The notes under the pieces are model-generated. The model made no database searches. It was given only the letters and a program-made list of their open reading frames with translations, and was not told the origin of the DNA. From Streptomyces tirandamycinicus (GTDB lineage Bacteria; Actinomycetota; Actinomycetes; Streptomycetales; Streptomycetaceae), in the NCBI RefSeq assembly GCF_003097515.1, contig NZ_CP029188.1, forward strand, positions 248,001 through 312,000: a stretch of DNA of 64,000 nt, read 5' to 3'. The translations under genes were made by a program, and so were the position numbers. Below are positions 43,561-54,029 of the stretch, in pieces. Position 1 is the stretch's first letter. The number at the start of each line of letters is the position of its first letter.

Positions 43561-45198
43561 TCAGGCGCGGTGGAGCAGGGCCTTCATGGCGTCGAGCAGG
43601 ACCGTCTCCGGGTCGCGGACCGCACCGGGCGCCCGCCAGGCCACGAACCCGTCGGGGCGCACCACCACGGCGCCCTCGTCCGTTGTGCCGTGCAGTTCGG
43701 CCCAGTCACCCGACTCGGGGACGAGCTCCGCGTGCGGTTCCGTGCCGATCCGGTAGGCGTCCAGCGTGATGGACAGCTTCTCGGACACCTTGGCGGCCGC
43801 CGTGTGCCACGGTGTGCCCCCGGAGCCGGTGAGCAGCACGAAGTTCCGCTCGTACAGGTCCAGTGTGGACACCGTCCGCTCGCCGTCGTGCGGGTGCAGC
43901 CACATGTGCGGGGCGCGGGTGCCGGGGTCCCCGGAGAGATCCATCCGATCGGGTACCACGGCCATGTCGGGATCGGCGCCGACGACGGCACCGCGCGGGT
44001 AGCGGTAGCCCATGGCGACGGTGAGCATGCCGCGCTGGCGTCCGCCGACCATCTCGGGGCCGGGGGTGTAGCCCGGATGGCTGTGCTCCGCCGACCGCGC
44101 CGACGCGCGCTCGCTGGTGGCCTCCGCCACCGGCCGGCGCTCGGCCTCGTAGCTGGACAGCAGGCCGGGACCGGCGGAGCCGTCGAGGACGAGGGCAAGC
44201 TTCCAGGCGAGGTTGTGGGCGTCCTGGATGCCGGTGTTGGAGCCGAACGCACCGGTGGGTGACATCTCGTGGGCGGAGTCCCCGGCGAGGAAGACCCGGC
44301 CCTGGCCGTACCGTTCCGCGACCCGCTCGGCGGCGTGCCAGGGGGCCTTGCCGGTGATCTCCACGTCGATGTCCGGGGCGCCGACGGCCCGGCGGATGTG
44401 GTCGGCGCAGCGCTCGTCGGTGAAGTCCTCCAGCGTCTCGCCGGTGTCGGGCTGCCAGGGGGCGTGGAAGACCCAGTTCTCGGTGTTGTCCACCGGCAGC
44501 AGGGCCCCGTCGGCGCCCTCGGCGGTGAGGTAGCAGACGATGAAGCGCCGGTCACCGACGACGTCCGCGAGCCCGCGCGAGCGGAACGTGATGCTGACGT
44601 TGTGGAAGAGGTCCCCGTGGCCCGTCTGGCCGATGCCGAGCTGCCGGCGGATCGGGCTGCGGGGCCCGTCCGCCGCGATCAGGTAGTCCGCGCGCACGGT
44701 CCTGCGCCGCCCCGATTCGCGCTCCTGCACGACGGCGGTGACGCCGTCCGCGTCCTGCGCGAACGACACCATCTCGGTGGAGTAGCGCAGGTCGCCGCCG
44801 AGCTTGCGGGCGCAGTCCAGCAGCACCGGCTCCAGGTCGTTCTGACTGCACACGCACCACCCGGACGGGCTGAAGCGGGCGATCCCGCCCCCTGGGTCGA
44901 TGTCCTTGAGCAGCCACTCCCCCGCGTCGCCGTGCAGCGAGGGGGTCTGGAAGATGCCGTGGTTGCCGGCGAGGAGCGACGCGGCCTGGTGGATGAGCGG
45001 CTCGGCCCCCGCGACCCGGAACAGCTCCATGGTGCGGACGTTGTTGCCCCGGCCGCGCGGATGCCTCGACGTGCCCGCGTGTCTCTCCACCAGCATGTGC
45101 CCGACGCCGAGCCTGCCGAGGAACAGCGAGGAGGACAGCCCCACCAGGGAGCCGCCCACGATGAGTACCGGTACGCGCTCGTCGATGTGTTCTTCCAT
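43561..45198 (-). CDS. FAD-dependent polyketide hydroxylase (WhiE-ORFVIII-like)
   Basis: 545 residues, aromatic ring hydroxylase family. The FAD-binding start PVLIVGGSLVGLSSSLFLG is at about 11-29, the second motif GDSAHEMSPTGAFGSNTGIQD at about 290-310, and a thioredoxin-like C-terminal domain closes the protein. It is transcribed away from the type II polyketide operon, as whiE-ORFVIII is in S. coelicolor, where it oxidises the spore pigment late in the pathway. ATG at 45198 is chosen with GGAG 6 bases upstream; longer starts are not supported. Confidence 0.92.
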   Translation of the reverse strand: MEEHIDERVPVLIVGGSLVGLSSSLFLGRLGVGHMLVERHAGTSRHPRGRGNNVRTMELFRVAGAEPLIHQAASLLAGNHGIFQTPSLHGDAGEWLLKDIDPGGGIARFSPSGWCVCSQNDLEPVLLDCARKLGGDLRYSTEMVSFAQDADGVTAVVQERESGRRRTVRADYLIAADGPRSPIRRQLGIGQTGHGDLFHNVSITFRSRGLADVVGDRRFIVCYLTAEGADGALLPVDNTENWVFHAPWQPDTGETLEDFTDERCADHIRRAVGAPDIDVEITGKAPWHAAERVAERYGQGRVFLAGDSAHEMSPTGAFGSNTGIQDAHNLAWKLALVLDGSAGPGLLSSYEAERRPVAEATSERASARSAEHSHPGYTPGPEMVGGRQRGMLTVAMGYRYPRGAVVGADPDMAVVPDRMDLSGDPGTRAPHMWLHPHDGERTVSTLDLYERNFVLLTGSGGTPWHTAAAKVSEKLSITLDAYRIGTEPHAELVPESGDWAELHGTTDEGAVVVRPDGFVAWRAPGAVRDPETVLLDAMKALLHRA

Positions 45199-45272
45199 CA
45201 GTAGCTCCAGCTCCAGCCGCCGGTAGGGGGGAATGGGGTTTCCATGCCCTGGCGAGAGGGGCTCGATCGCCC

Positions 45273-45292
45273 GGTTCACCCACCTGGTTCAC
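45273..45292. promoter_or_regulatory. GGTTCAC direct repeat in the whiE divergent promoter region
   Basis: GGTTCAC at 45273-45279 and 45286-45292, 13 bp apart, sit between the FAD hydroxylase and the polyketide operon. In S. coelicolor this divergent region holds whiEP1 and whiEP2, which respond to sporulation regulators and sigma-F. Which factor would bind here is not known. Confidence 0.35.
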
Positions 45293-45402
45293 ACATCTCG
45301 CGCCACCCGTGGTACCGGCACAGGATCGAAGCCTGAAACCCCCGAGCCGGCTTCGTGCACCGCACGCGGCGGCCCCACCGTCTCGAAGGAGATGCGTGCA
45401 TC

Positions 45403-46524
45403 ATGACAACGCTTTCCGAACGTATATCCCAGTCGGCCTTTGACGGCTCCAGGCTGCGTGTCGTACTGCTGCTGGACCTTCATGACGGCGCTCAGCAGAA
45501 CTTCCTGGAGGCCTACGAGCACATGCGCAACCAGGTCGCGTCGGTGCCGGGCCACATCAGCGACCAGCTGTGCCAGTCGATCGAGAACCCTTCGCAGTGG
45601 CTGATCACCAGTGAGTGGGAGAGCGCGCCGCCCTTCCTCGCCTGGGTGAACAGCGAGGAGCACGTCGAGACGGTACGGCCGCTCCACAACTGCGTCCGGG
45701 ACACCCGTTCGCTGCGCTTCAGCGTGCTGCGCGAGACGGGCAGGCTGCACACCCCGCCGGCCGCGGACGCGACGCAGGGCGGGCTGCAGCCGTTCCCCCG
45801 AGTGGGTGACAACGTGGTGCGCCACGCCCTCACCTTCACGGTGAAGCCGGGCAGCGAGGCGGTCGTGGCGGACATCCTCTCGGGCTACCGGTCGCCCCAG
45901 TCGAAGGTCGACGAGCACACCCGGCTGCGCAGGACCTCGCTGTTCATGCACGGCAACCGCGTGGTGCGGGCGGTCGAGGTGGAGGGCGACCTGATGGCGG
46001 CGCTGCGCCATGTGGCCCGGCAGCCCGAGGTACGGGCGGTCGAGGAGGCCATCAACCCCTACCTGGAGCAGGACCGGGACCTGAACGACCCGGACTCCGC
46101 GCGGGTGTTCTTCACCCGGGCGGCGCTCCCCGCGGTGCACCACCTGGCCTCCGCGGGCACCGACGACGAAGCCGTCAAGCGGCACGCGCTGTACTACCCG
46201 GCCAAGCCCGGCTGCGGCATGGCGCTGGCGCGGCTGCTCGCCGGGCAGGACGAGGCGGCGGCGAGCGACCCGTCGACCCCGATCGACAGCAGCACGATCT
46301 TCCAGCGGGACGACATCGTCGTACGCCTGGTCGACGTGCGCGGTTCCGGTGACGCGGCGCCGCTGCAGGTGATCGGGGCGCACGGCCCGCGCAAGGCGGC
46401 CATGCTGTCCCGCCTGCTGGACAGCGAGGCGCTGGGCATCGACGCCCCGGCCACGGAGGAGGACATGTCCAAGCTGCTGTCGTCCGCCGACATGCGCCCG
46501 ATCACCGATCGGCACGCCCCCTGA
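45403..46524 (+). CDS. SchA/CurD-like protein (WhiE-ORFI-like)
   Basis: 373 residues. It matches the SchA/CurD/WhiE-ORFI family known only from spore-pigment and related type II polyketide clusters. Two segments look like ferredoxin-like monooxygenase or dimeric alpha-beta barrel modules (about 15-110, [20 protein letters not shown]; about 145-210, [19 protein letters not shown]), and a third similar part lies near 260-300. The role in pigment formation is not defined; a cyclase or monooxygenase-like function has been suggested from the fold. ATG at 45403 with AAGGAG 11 bases upstream. First gene of a seven-gene operon. Confidence 0.88.
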   Translation: MTTLSERISQSAFDGSRLRVVLLLDLHDGAQQNFLEAYEHMRNQVASVPGHISDQLCQSIENPSQWLITSEWESAPPFLAWVNSEEHVETVRPLHNCVRDTRSLRFSVLRETGRLHTPPAADATQGGLQPFPRVGDNVVRHALTFTVKPGSEAVVADILSGYRSPQSKVDEHTRLRRTSLFMHGNRVVRAVEVEGDLMAALRHVARQPEVRAVEEAINPYLEQDRDLNDPDSARVFFTRAALPAVHHLASAGTDDEAVKRHALYYPAKPGCGMALARLLAGQDEAAASDPSTPIDSSTIFQRDDIVVRLVDVRGSGDAAPLQVIGAHGPRKAAMLSRLLDSEALGIDAPATEEDMSKLLSSADMRPITDRHAP

Positions 46525-46604
46525 CCCGTGCGGCCGGCCGTCCAGGCACCCGCACACCCCGAACCGCCGGCGCCACACCGCACGGCCACGTGGAGGAACC
46601 CGTC

Positions 46605-47045
46605 ATGACCACACCCCATCGCATCGTCGACCTCAGTGAGACCCAGCACAACACCAAACGCGGCGGCGACCTGCGCGCCATGCTCACGCCCACGGCGGTG
46701 GGCGCCACGAGCGGCTTCATGGGCCTGGCGACCGTGGAGCCCGGCGACCGCATCGGCGAGCACTACCACCCGTACTCCGAGGAGTTCGTGTACGTCGTGT
46801 GCGGGGAGATGGAAGTCGACCTCGACGACGAGACGCTGCCGATCCGGCCGGACCAGGGGCTGTTCATCCCGCCCTATGTGCGCCACCGGTTCCGCAACGT
46901 CGGCAGTACGCAGGCCCGGATGGTCTTCCACCTCGGGCCGCTGGCCCCGCGGCCGGAGCTGGGCCACGTCGACACCGAGGAGACGCCGGGAGCCGAGGCC
47001 GGGGCCGCCCACCGGCCTCCGGAACGCACCGGGACGGCTTCATGA
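46605..47045 (+). CDS. Cupin-domain protein (WhiE-ORFII-like)
   Basis: 146 residues, one cupin barrel. The metal-binding motif reads [20 protein letters not shown] (His, His, Glu), with a later His in [10 protein letters not shown]. It corresponds to WhiE-ORFII, a small cupin required or helpful in spore pigment biosynthesis. ATG at 46605 has GGAGGA 7 bases upstream; the ATG 15 bases earlier lacks a site. Its stop overlaps the KS-alpha start by 4 bases. Confidence 0.92.
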   Translation: MTTPHRIVDLSETQHNTKRGGDLRAMLTPTAVGATSGFMGLATVEPGDRIGEHYHPYSEEFVYVVCGEMEVDLDDETLPIRPDQGLFIPPYVRHRFRNVGSTQARMVFHLGPLAPRPELGHVDTEETPGAEAGAAHRPPERTGTAS

Positions 47046-48310
47046 CCCGGCGCGTCGCGGTCACCGGTGTCGGCATAGTCGCGCCGGGAGGTGTCGGGAT
47101 ACCGGCGTTCTGGGACCTCCTGGCCGACGGTCGCACGGCGACGCGCGGCATCACCCTCTTCGACCCGGCCGGCTTCCGCTCGCGGATCGCCGCCGAGTGC
47201 GACTTCGACCCGCAGGAGCACGGCCTGGGCCCGGAGGAGGTGCAGCGTGCGGACAGGTACGTCCAGTTCGCCATGGTCGCCGCCCGGGAGGCGCTCCGGG
47301 ACGCCGGTCTCGACCCGGAGAAGGAGGACCCGTGGCGGATCGGGGTGTCGCTGGGCACCGCCGTGGGCGGCACCACCCGTCTGGAGCACGACTACGTCAA
47401 GGTCAGCAGTTCGGGCCGGCGCTGGGACGTGGATCCGAGCGAGGCGGAGCCGCAGCTGCACCGGGCGTTCTCGCCCAGCGCCCTCGCCTCCGAGGTCGCC
47501 GAGCAGACGGGCGCCCACGGTCCGGTGCAGACCGTGTCCACGGGCTGCACCTCCGGGCTGGACGCGATCGGGTACGCCTTCCACGCGATAGAGGAGGGCA
47601 GGGTCGACGTCTGCATCGCCGGCGCGTCGGACTCGCCGATCTCCCCCATCACGGTGGCGTGCTTCGACGCGATCAAGGCCACGTCGCCCAACAACGACGA
47701 TCCGGCCCATGCCTCCCGGCCCTTCGACGCGCGCCGTGACGGGTTCGTCATGGGCGAGGGCGGAGCCGTGCTCGTCCTGGAGGAACTCGAGCACGCACGG
47801 GCCCGCGGGGCCACGGTGTACTGCGAGATCGGCGGCTACGCCACGTTCGGCAACGCGTACCACATGACGGGTCTGACCCGTGAGGGTCTGGAGATGGCGC
47901 GGGCCATCGACAGCGCCCTGGACCACGCGCGGCTCGACGGGTCGGACATCGACTACGTCAACGCGCACGGCTCCGGTACGCAGCAGAACGACCGGCACGA
48001 GACGGCCGCCGTGAAGCAGTCGCTCGGTTCCCACGCGTACAAGGTCCCGATGAGTTCCATCAAGTCCATGGTGGGCCACTCGCTCGGGGCGATCGGGGCG
48101 ATCGAGGTGGTCGCCTGCGTGCTGGCGCTGGCCCACCAGGTGGTGCCGCCGACGGCGAACTACGAGACCCCCGACCCCGAGTGCGATCTCGACTATGTGC
48201 CGCGCACGGCGCGCGCCCTCAGGCTGCGCAACGTGCTCTCGGTCGGCAGCGGATTCGGCGGGTTCCAGTCCGCCGTGGTCCTGACCCGGCCAGGAGGGAG
48301 GACACGATGA
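47042..48310 (+). CDS. Type II PKS ketosynthase alpha (WhiE-ORFIII-like)
   Basis: 422 residues. The active-site Cys is in [11 protein letters not shown] (C169), with the catalytic His residues in [11 protein letters not shown] and SMVGHSLGA. It forms the chain-building heterodimer with KS-beta and condenses malonyl units carried on the ACP. Start ATG overlaps the cupin stop (ATGA) and its own stop overlaps the KS-beta start, the classical coupling that balances the two subunits. Confidence 0.96.
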   Translation: MTRRVAVTGVGIVAPGGVGIPAFWDLLADGRTATRGITLFDPAGFRSRIAAECDFDPQEHGLGPEEVQRADRYVQFAMVAAREALRDAGLDPEKEDPWRIGVSLGTAVGGTTRLEHDYVKVSSSGRRWDVDPSEAEPQLHRAFSPSALASEVAEQTGAHGPVQTVSTGCTSGLDAIGYAFHAIEEGRVDVCIAGASDSPISPITVACFDAIKATSPNNDDPAHASRPFDARRDGFVMGEGGAVLVLEELEHARARGATVYCEIGGYATFGNAYHMTGLTREGLEMARAIDSALDHARLDGSDIDYVNAHGSGTQQNDRHETAAVKQSLGSHAYKVPMSSIKSMVGHSLGAIGAIEVVACVLALAHQVVPPTANYETPDPECDLDYVPRTARALRLRNVLSVGSGFGGFQSAVVLTRPGGRTR

Positions 48311-49554
48311 GTCCTCGGCAGGACCGGCGACCGGTCGTCACCGGAATCGGTGTCGTCGCCCCCAACGGGGTCGGTACCGATGCCTTCTGGAAGTCCACCA
48401 GGGAGGGCATCAGCGTCCTCGACCACATCACGCGTGAGGGCTGCGACCACATGCCGGTCCGGGTCGCGGGAGAAGTCCGCGGCTTCGACCCCGAATCCCT
48501 GGTCGAGGAGCGCTACCTCGTCCAGACCGACCGGTTCACGCACTTCGCGATGGCGGCGGCCGACATGGCGCTGGCCGACGCGCGGATCACCGCGGGCGAC
48601 TACAGCGAGTCGCCGTTCGCCGTGGGTGTGGTCACGGCGGCCGGTTCCGGCGGCGGCGAGTTCGGCCAGCGGGAGCTGCAACGGCTGTGGGGACAGGGGT
48701 CGCGCTATGTGGGCCCGTACCAGTCCATCGCCTGGTTCTACGCGGCGAGCACCGGTCAGATCTCCATCCGCGGCGGGTTCAAGGGCCCCTGCGGTGTGGT
48801 GGCCAGTGACGAGGCGGGCGGTCTCGACGCCCTCGCGCACGCGGCCCGGGCCATCGGCCGGGGCACGGACGCGGTCGTCATCGGGGCGGCGGAGGCACCG
48901 CTCGCGCCGTACTCGCTGGTCTGCCAGCTCGGGTACCGGGAGCTCAGCACGTGCGAGGACCCGGAGCGGGCCTACCGGCCCTTCACCCCGGGCGCGAGCG
49001 GCTTCGTGCCCGCGGAGGGCGGGGCCATGCTCGTCGTCGAGGCGGAGGAGGCGGCCCGCCGCCGCGGCGCCTCGGTCCGCGCCGTCGTGGCCGGTCACGC
49101 GGCGACGTTCACCGGGGCTTCCCGGTGGGAGGAGTCGCGTGAGGGGCTGGCCCAGGCGATCCGCGGCGCCCTGGCGGAGGCCGGCTGCGCGCCCGAGGAG
49201 GTCGACGTCGTCTTCGCGGACGCGCTCGGCATCCCGGACGCGGACCGCGCCGAGGCCCTGGCGCTCGCCGACGCGCTGGGGACGCACGGCCGCCGGGTGC
49301 CGGTGACGGCGCCCAAGACCGGTACCGGCAGGGCGTACTGCGGAGCGCCCGTGCTGGACACGGCCGCCGCGGTGCTCGCCCTGCAGGACGGCGTCATCCC
49401 GCCCACGCCCAACGTCTTCGACGTGTGCCACGAACTGGAGGTGGTCACCGGCAGGCCGCGGCCTGCCGAGCTGCGCACGGCCCTGGTGCTGAGCCGGGGA
49501 CTCATGGGCTCGAACGCGGCGCTCGTGCTGCGGCACGGCGCCAACACCCGGTGA
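48307..49554 (+). CDS. Type II PKS chain length factor, KS-beta (WhiE-ORFIV-like)
   Basis: 415 residues, KS fold. The position matching the KS-alpha active Cys (C169) is Glu here ([13 protein letters not shown]169). Many chain length factors have Gln at this place, and the change to an acid is noted as unusual. The protein sets the carbon chain length and decarboxylates malonyl-ACP with KS-alpha. WhiE-type factors build long (C24) chains. Coupled to KS-alpha by ATGA. Confidence 0.95.
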   Translation: MSPRQDRRPVVTGIGVVAPNGVGTDAFWKSTREGISVLDHITREGCDHMPVRVAGEVRGFDPESLVEERYLVQTDRFTHFAMAAADMALADARITAGDYSESPFAVGVVTAAGSGGGEFGQRELQRLWGQGSRYVGPYQSIAWFYAASTGQISIRGGFKGPCGVVASDEAGGLDALAHAARAIGRGTDAVVIGAAEAPLAPYSLVCQLGYRELSTCEDPERAYRPFTPGASGFVPAEGGAMLVVEAEEAARRRGASVRAVVAGHAATFTGASRWEESREGLAQAIRGALAEAGCAPEEVDVVFADALGIPDADRAEALALADALGTHGRRVPVTAPKTGTGRAYCGAPVLDTAAAVLALQDGVIPPTPNVFDVCHELEVVTGRPRPAELRTALVLSRGLMGSNAALVLRHGANTR

Positions 49555-49577
49555 AGAACCCTGAGAAGGAGGACCTC

Positions 49578-50328
<751 letters not shown>

Positions 50329-50353
50329 CCGCCCACCGAAGGGAACCCCCTCG

Positions 50354-50686
50354 ATGCACCACGCCCTCATCGTCGCCCGTATGGCACCGGACTCGGCCCA
50401 CGACATCGCCAACGTGTTCGAGGCCTCCGACCGGGGCGAACTGCCCGATCTGGTCGGGGTGACCCGGCGCAGCCTCTTCCAGTTCGGCGATGTCTACCTC
50501 CATCTGATCGAAGCCGACCGGCCGCCGGGGCCGGCGGTGGCCAAGGTGGCGGACCACCCCGCGTTCCGTGACATCAGCGACAAGCTCTCCGCGTACGTCA
50601 GCGCGTACGACCCGAAGACCTGGCGCAGCCCGAAGGACGCCATGGCCCGCGAGTTCTACCGCTGGGAGCGTGCGGCGAAGGGATGA
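50354..50686 (+). CDS. TcmI-type polyketide cyclase (WhiE-ORFVII-like)
   Basis: 110 residues, the standard size of TcmI-family cyclases. It has the ferredoxin-like pattern HHALIVARMAPDSAHDIANVFE and a central VYLHLIEAD, then DHPAFRDISDKL. It closes later rings of the pigment skeleton. ATG at 50354. Last gene of the operon, followed by a strong hairpin. Confidence 0.94.
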   Translation: MHHALIVARMAPDSAHDIANVFEASDRGELPDLVGVTRRSLFQFGDVYLHLIEADRPPGPAVAKVADHPAFRDISDKLSAYVSAYDPKTWRSPKDAMAREFYRWERAAKG

Positions 50687-50698
50687 CACGGCACACGG

Positions 50699-50734
50699 CT
50701 CGCCGGCTCCGCGTGCGGACGCGGAGCCGGCGAG
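50699..50734. terminator. Strong bidirectional hairpin terminator
   Basis: A perfect 16-bp stem with a 4-base loop (GCGG): the left arm is CTCGCCGGCTCCGCGT. It lies between the end of the polyketide operon (50686) and the end of the convergent methyltransferase gene (50753). The symmetry means it can act on both transcripts. Confidence 0.85.
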
Positions 50735-50752
50735 GGGGGTGCGGCCCGGCGG

Positions 50753-51838
50753 TCAGCCGCCGGGTGTGACGCTGTCGAACGCGTGGAGGTACGCGTTGAC
50801 CGGGCGGACGTCGCCGACCACCAGGCCGGCGTCCGCCATCCTGCCGGCCATGCTCTCCCGGGTGTGCTTCGCACCGCCCACGTTGAGCAGCAGCAGCAGG
50901 TCCATCGAGGTGGTGAACTTCATCGACGGGGTGTCGTCGACGAGGTTCTCGATGACCACCACCCTGGCCCCCGGACGGGCGGCCGAGACGACGTTGCGGA
51001 GGGTCCTGCGGGTGCTGTCGTCGTCCCATTCCAGGATGTTCTTGATGATGTAGACGTCGGCCTCGACGGGGATCGCCTGCCGGCAGTCGCCGGGGACGAT
51101 GGTGACCCGGTCGGCGAGGGTCCCGCCGTCCCGCAGCCGGGGATCGGCGCCTGCCACGACGCGCGGCAGGTCCAGCAGCGTCCCCCGCAGGCCGGGGTTC
51201 TTCTCCAGCAGGCTCGCCAGGACGTGGCCCTGGCCGCCGCCGATGTCCGCGACGGTGGCCGCTCCCGTGAGGTCGAGCAGCTCCGCCACGTCCAGCGCCG
51301 ACTGCATGCTGGAGGTCGTCATGGCCTGGTTGAAGACGTGCGCGGATTCGTGCGCGTCCTCGTGGAGGTAGTCGAAGAAGCCCTTGCCGTACAGGCCGTC
51401 GAAGACGCTGCTGCCGGTGCGTACCGCCTCGTCCAGGCGCGGCCAGGCGTCCCAGGTCCACGGCTCGGTGCACCACAGGGAGATGTACTTGAGGCTGTGC
51501 GGGTCGTCCTCCCGCAGCAGCCGCGACATCTCGGTGTGGGCGAACGTGCCGTCCGCCTGCTCGGCGAAGATGCCGTAGCAGGTCAGCGCGCGCAGCATCC
51601 GCCGCAGGGCCCGGGGGTCGGCCCCGACGGCCGCCGCCAGCTCCTCGGCGCCGGCCGGGGACTCCCCCAGCGCGTCGGCGACGCCGAGCCGGGCGGCGGC
51701 GCGGACCGAGGCGGCGAGGGCGGCGCCGAAGACGAGCTCCCTCAGCCGCATCGACGGCGGGGTCGCGGTGCGGACGGTGCTTCCCGCGGTGTCCGTCGCG
51801 TTCGCGGCCGCACCGGTCGTGCCGGTCGTCATGCGCAC
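50753..51838 (-). CDS. SAM-dependent O-methyltransferase
   Basis: 361 residues. An N-terminal dimerisation helix bundle (about 30-110, with a winged-helix part AVGADPRALRRMLRAL) precedes the methyltransferase domain with the SAM motif VADIGGGQGHVLASLL at about 192-207. This layout matches polyketide O-methyltransferases such as TcmN/DmpM types. Its place next to the whiE-type genes suggests it decorates the pigment, but it is on the opposite strand. GTG at 51838 (AAGG 8 bases upstream) or ATG at 51832. It overlaps the end of the next gene upstream by 10 bases. Confidence 0.92.
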   Translation of the reverse strand: MRMTTGTTGAAANATDTAGSTVRTATPPSMRLRELVFGAALAASVRAAARLGVADALGESPAGAEELAAAVGADPRALRRMLRALTCYGIFAEQADGTFAHTEMSRLLREDDPHSLKYISLWCTEPWTWDAWPRLDEAVRTGSSVFDGLYGKGFFDYLHEDAHESAHVFNQAMTTSSMQSALDVAELLDLTGAATVADIGGGQGHVLASLLEKNPGLRGTLLDLPRVVAGADPRLRDGGTLADRVTIVPGDCRQAIPVEADVYIIKNILEWDDDSTRRTLRNVVSAARPGARVVVIENLVDDTPSMKFTTSMDLLLLLNVGGAKHTRESMAGRMADAGLVVGDVRPVNAYLHAFDSVTPGG

Positions 51839-52890
51839 GTCCCCGCCTTCTCGGAGACGCGGCAGTAGTTGCCGGAGAAGACGTTGCCGGTGCCGGTGTC
51901 CCGGTTGGCGAGGTCCGCCGGGCGGTTGGCCAGCAGCATGTTCGACTGGATCATGTTGCCGGTGTTGGGGGCGCCCACGATGCTCTTGAAGAGCACGATC
52001 CCGCCGGAGAACGGGGAGGTGCCGACGTTGCTCCAGACGGCGTTGGAGGCGATGGTCGCGCCCTCGACGCCGGTGAGCACGATGCCCGCGCCCTGGATCC
52101 TCGGCAGCCGTGCGGTCTTGGCGCAGGACTTGTTGTTGTGGTGCACGCGGTTGCCGCGCACGGTCAGGTCGCCCGTCCGCGGGACGCCCTCGTCGCCGAC
52201 GACGAACATGCCGGCGCAGTTGCCGGTGACGACGTTGTTGTTCACGTACAGGTTCCGCAGGCGCCGGACGGTGACGCCGATGCGGTTCCCGGCCAGCAGG
52301 TTGTCCATGACCACGGTGCGCCGGGTGTTGACGGCGCCGGCCTCGGTGTCGATGGTGTTCGACACGAAGATGCCCGCGTCCCCGTTGTCACGGGCCGCGT
52401 TCCCCCGGATCTCGGACCGCAGGGACCGCTCCTGGGCGATGCCCCAGTTGCCGTTCGCCACCGCGGTGACCTCACGGATGCTCAGCTTGTTGGTGCGCGA
52501 CGCCCAGATGCCGTTCTTGGTGAACTTCGACACCGTCAGCGAGTGGATCCGGACGTTGGTGGCGGGCTTCGCGTCGGTGCCCAGGACGCAGATGCCGTGG
52601 CCGCCCAGGCCGCAGACGTGTGTCGCCTTGGCCGTGGACGGCTGGAGGACGGTCCGGTCGCCGGCGCCGCGCAGCGTCAGGTCGGACTTCCTGATCAGGA
52701 CGCTCTCCCGGTAGACGCCGGGGGCGATGTCGATGGTGTCCCCGGGCTTGGCCCGGTCGACCGCGAGCTGGATCGACTCACCGGGGACCACGTCGTAGGT
52801 GGTGCGGGCGCCTGCCGGCGCCGCCACGCCCAGCCCCGAGGTCACCATGAGAGCCACACAGCCGAGGTACATGAACTGTCGTTTCGTCAT
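51829..52890 (-). CDS. Secreted right-handed parallel beta-helix protein
   Basis: 353 residues. A signal peptide (cleavage near APAGAR) is followed by short repeats typical of NosD/pectate-lyase-like beta-helices: DTIDIAPGVYRESVLIRK, NVRIHSLTVSKFTKNGIW, NAARDNGDAGIFVSNT and so on to the end. Such proteins bind or cut polysaccharide or act as surface structures. No catalytic motif is clear. The methyltransferase gene follows with a 10-base overlap, so the two form an operon. A 60-base AT-richer stretch upstream (52891-52950) may hold the promoter. Confidence 0.87.
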   Translation of the reverse strand: MTKRQFMYLGCVALMVTSGLGVAAPAGARTTYDVVPGESIQLAVDRAKPGDTIDIAPGVYRESVLIRKSDLTLRGAGDRTVLQPSTAKATHVCGLGGHGICVLGTDAKPATNVRIHSLTVSKFTKNGIWASRTNKLSIREVTAVANGNWGIAQERSLRSEIRGNAARDNGDAGIFVSNTIDTEAGAVNTRRTVVMDNLLAGNRIGVTVRRLRNLYVNNNVVTGNCAGMFVVGDEGVPRTGDLTVRGNRVHHNNKSCAKTARLPRIQGAGIVLTGVEGATIASNAVWSNVGTSPFSGGIVLFKSIVGAPNTGNMIQSNMLLANRPADLANRDTGTGNVFSGNYCRVSEKAGTCA

Positions 52891-52977
52891 GAGCTCAAAT
52901 TATGAGGCGAATAGGACAAGTCGCCACATCACTCGTCCATCAGGAGCGTGTCGTGGAACCCTCCCGGGAAGGCCGGT

Positions 52978-53838
52978 TCAGCACGGGCCGTGCCCCTCGA
53001 TGCGGCGCAGCCGCTCGGCGTCACCCGTCCGGGGGCAGGTGGCGCAGGCCTCGGCCGGGCGGATCGTGTAGTGGAGGCAGCAGCCGGCCCGGGTGCGGGT
53101 CGGGTACGTCCGGCCCTCGCGGCCCGTGAGAGGGCGGAAGTCCGCCCCGCCGGGGAACGGGGGAACGGGCCCCGGCAGCAGTTCGGACGCGGCGCGCACG
53201 CCCCGCTCCTCCTCCCCCAGCATCCGGCCGAGGTACCAGACGCCCGACACCAGGTCGTCGCCGGCCATGCCCCACAGCGCACGGGGACCCCGGCGCACCC
53301 GCGGGGCGATCGCGGCCAGCAGGGGACCCACATGGCCGGCGAAACCGGCGCGCAGCTCCGCGCGCAGGGCCCCCTCGTGCGGCAGCACCCGTACGCCCGG
53401 CAGCCCGGCGGCCGGATCGCCGGGGAGGCAGGCGAAGCCGCCCGGGACGACGGCGAACGCCCCGGTGGTGAGGCTGACGCGGACGTCCTGGGGCCGAAGC
53501 CGCGGGACCCGGCGCTCCAGGCACCAGGGGCCGCTCATCAGCAGGCCGACGGACCAGAGGTAGCCGTGCAGCGCACGGGAGGCCGCGACGTCGGGACGCG
53601 GGGTGCGGCCGTGGTCGTGCTCCACCCGCAGGGTCTCGGCGGCGAGCAGGGCGTCCAGGAACTCGGGGCGGCCGGCCAGTTCGGCACCGTCGGCCCAGCC
53701 CTGGGGGGTCCGCGAACCGGGCTCCGCGACCCGCGCCTGGAGAGCGGGGCAGAGCGCCGCGAGCCTGCCGAGCGCCGAGCCGGTCAGGGCGGAGGAGCTC
53801 ACGGCGGGGGCGGGAGGGTACACCGGAGCCAGGGTCAC
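52978..53838 (-). CDS. FhuF-like siderophore-iron reductase, [2Fe-2S]
   Basis: 286 residues. The C-terminus has the FhuF-type iron-sulfur motif Cys-Cys-X10-Cys-X2-Cys (starting CCLHYTIRP, ending ACATC). The rest is a FhuF/IucA-like helical domain. Such proteins release iron from ferric siderophores in the cytoplasm. GTG at 53838 has GAGGAG 5 bases upstream; a longer start at 53919 would run through the iron box and is rejected. Divergent from the siderophore biosynthesis operon, with an iron box 37 bases before the start. Confidence 0.88.
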   Translation of the reverse strand: MTLAPVYPPAPAVSSSALTGSALGRLAALCPALQARVAEPGSRTPQGWADGAELAGRPEFLDALLAAETLRVEHDHGRTPRPDVAASRALHGYLWSVGLLMSGPWCLERRVPRLRPQDVRVSLTTGAFAVVPGGFACLPGDPAAGLPGVRVLPHEGALRAELRAGFAGHVGPLLAAIAPRVRRGPRALWGMAGDDLVSGVWYLGRMLGEEERGVRAASELLPGPVPPFPGGADFRPLTGREGRTYPTRTRAGCCLHYTIRPAEACATCPRTGDAERLRRIEGHGPC

Positions 53839-53874
53839 GGACGCTCCTCGACACGACAACCGACACGGATGAGG

Positions 53875-53893
53875 TAAGGCGAGGCTCACCTTA
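53875..53893 (-). promoter_or_regulatory. Iron box (DmdR/IdeR-type) for the FhuF-like gene
   Basis: TAAGGCGAGGCTCACCTTA closely matches the 19-bp actinobacterial iron box (TTAGGTTAGGCTCACCTAA). It lies 37 bases before the FhuF-like GTG. DmdR/IdeR with Fe(II) would repress here. Confidence 0.85.
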
Positions 53894-53940
53894 ACCACAC
53901 AAGTGATCTCCGGCGCCAACCGGGGCCGTGTCGCGCCGAA

Positions 53941-53968
53941 TTGACAGACTTAGGTGTGCCTAACCTAG
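53941..53968 (+). promoter_or_regulatory. Promoter -35 and iron box of the siderophore operon
   Basis: TTGACA at 53941-53946 is a consensus -35. The iron box TTAGGTGTGCCTAACCTAG (53950-53968) fills the spacer, and a -10-like TAGGCT follows at about 53966. The ATP-grasp ATG lies about 60 bases downstream. Iron-bound repressor would block RNA polymerase directly. Confidence 0.85.
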
Positions 53969-54029
53969 GCTCTCGCCCCGTGATCCGGAACCGTTCGGAT
54001 CACCGGATCCGAGCGCGGAGTGACCCCTC

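Noticed and set aside
52978..53919. Longer start for the FhuF-like protein at 53919
   Set aside because: It would place the iron box inside the coding sequence. The GTG at 53838 has GAGGAG at 5 bases.
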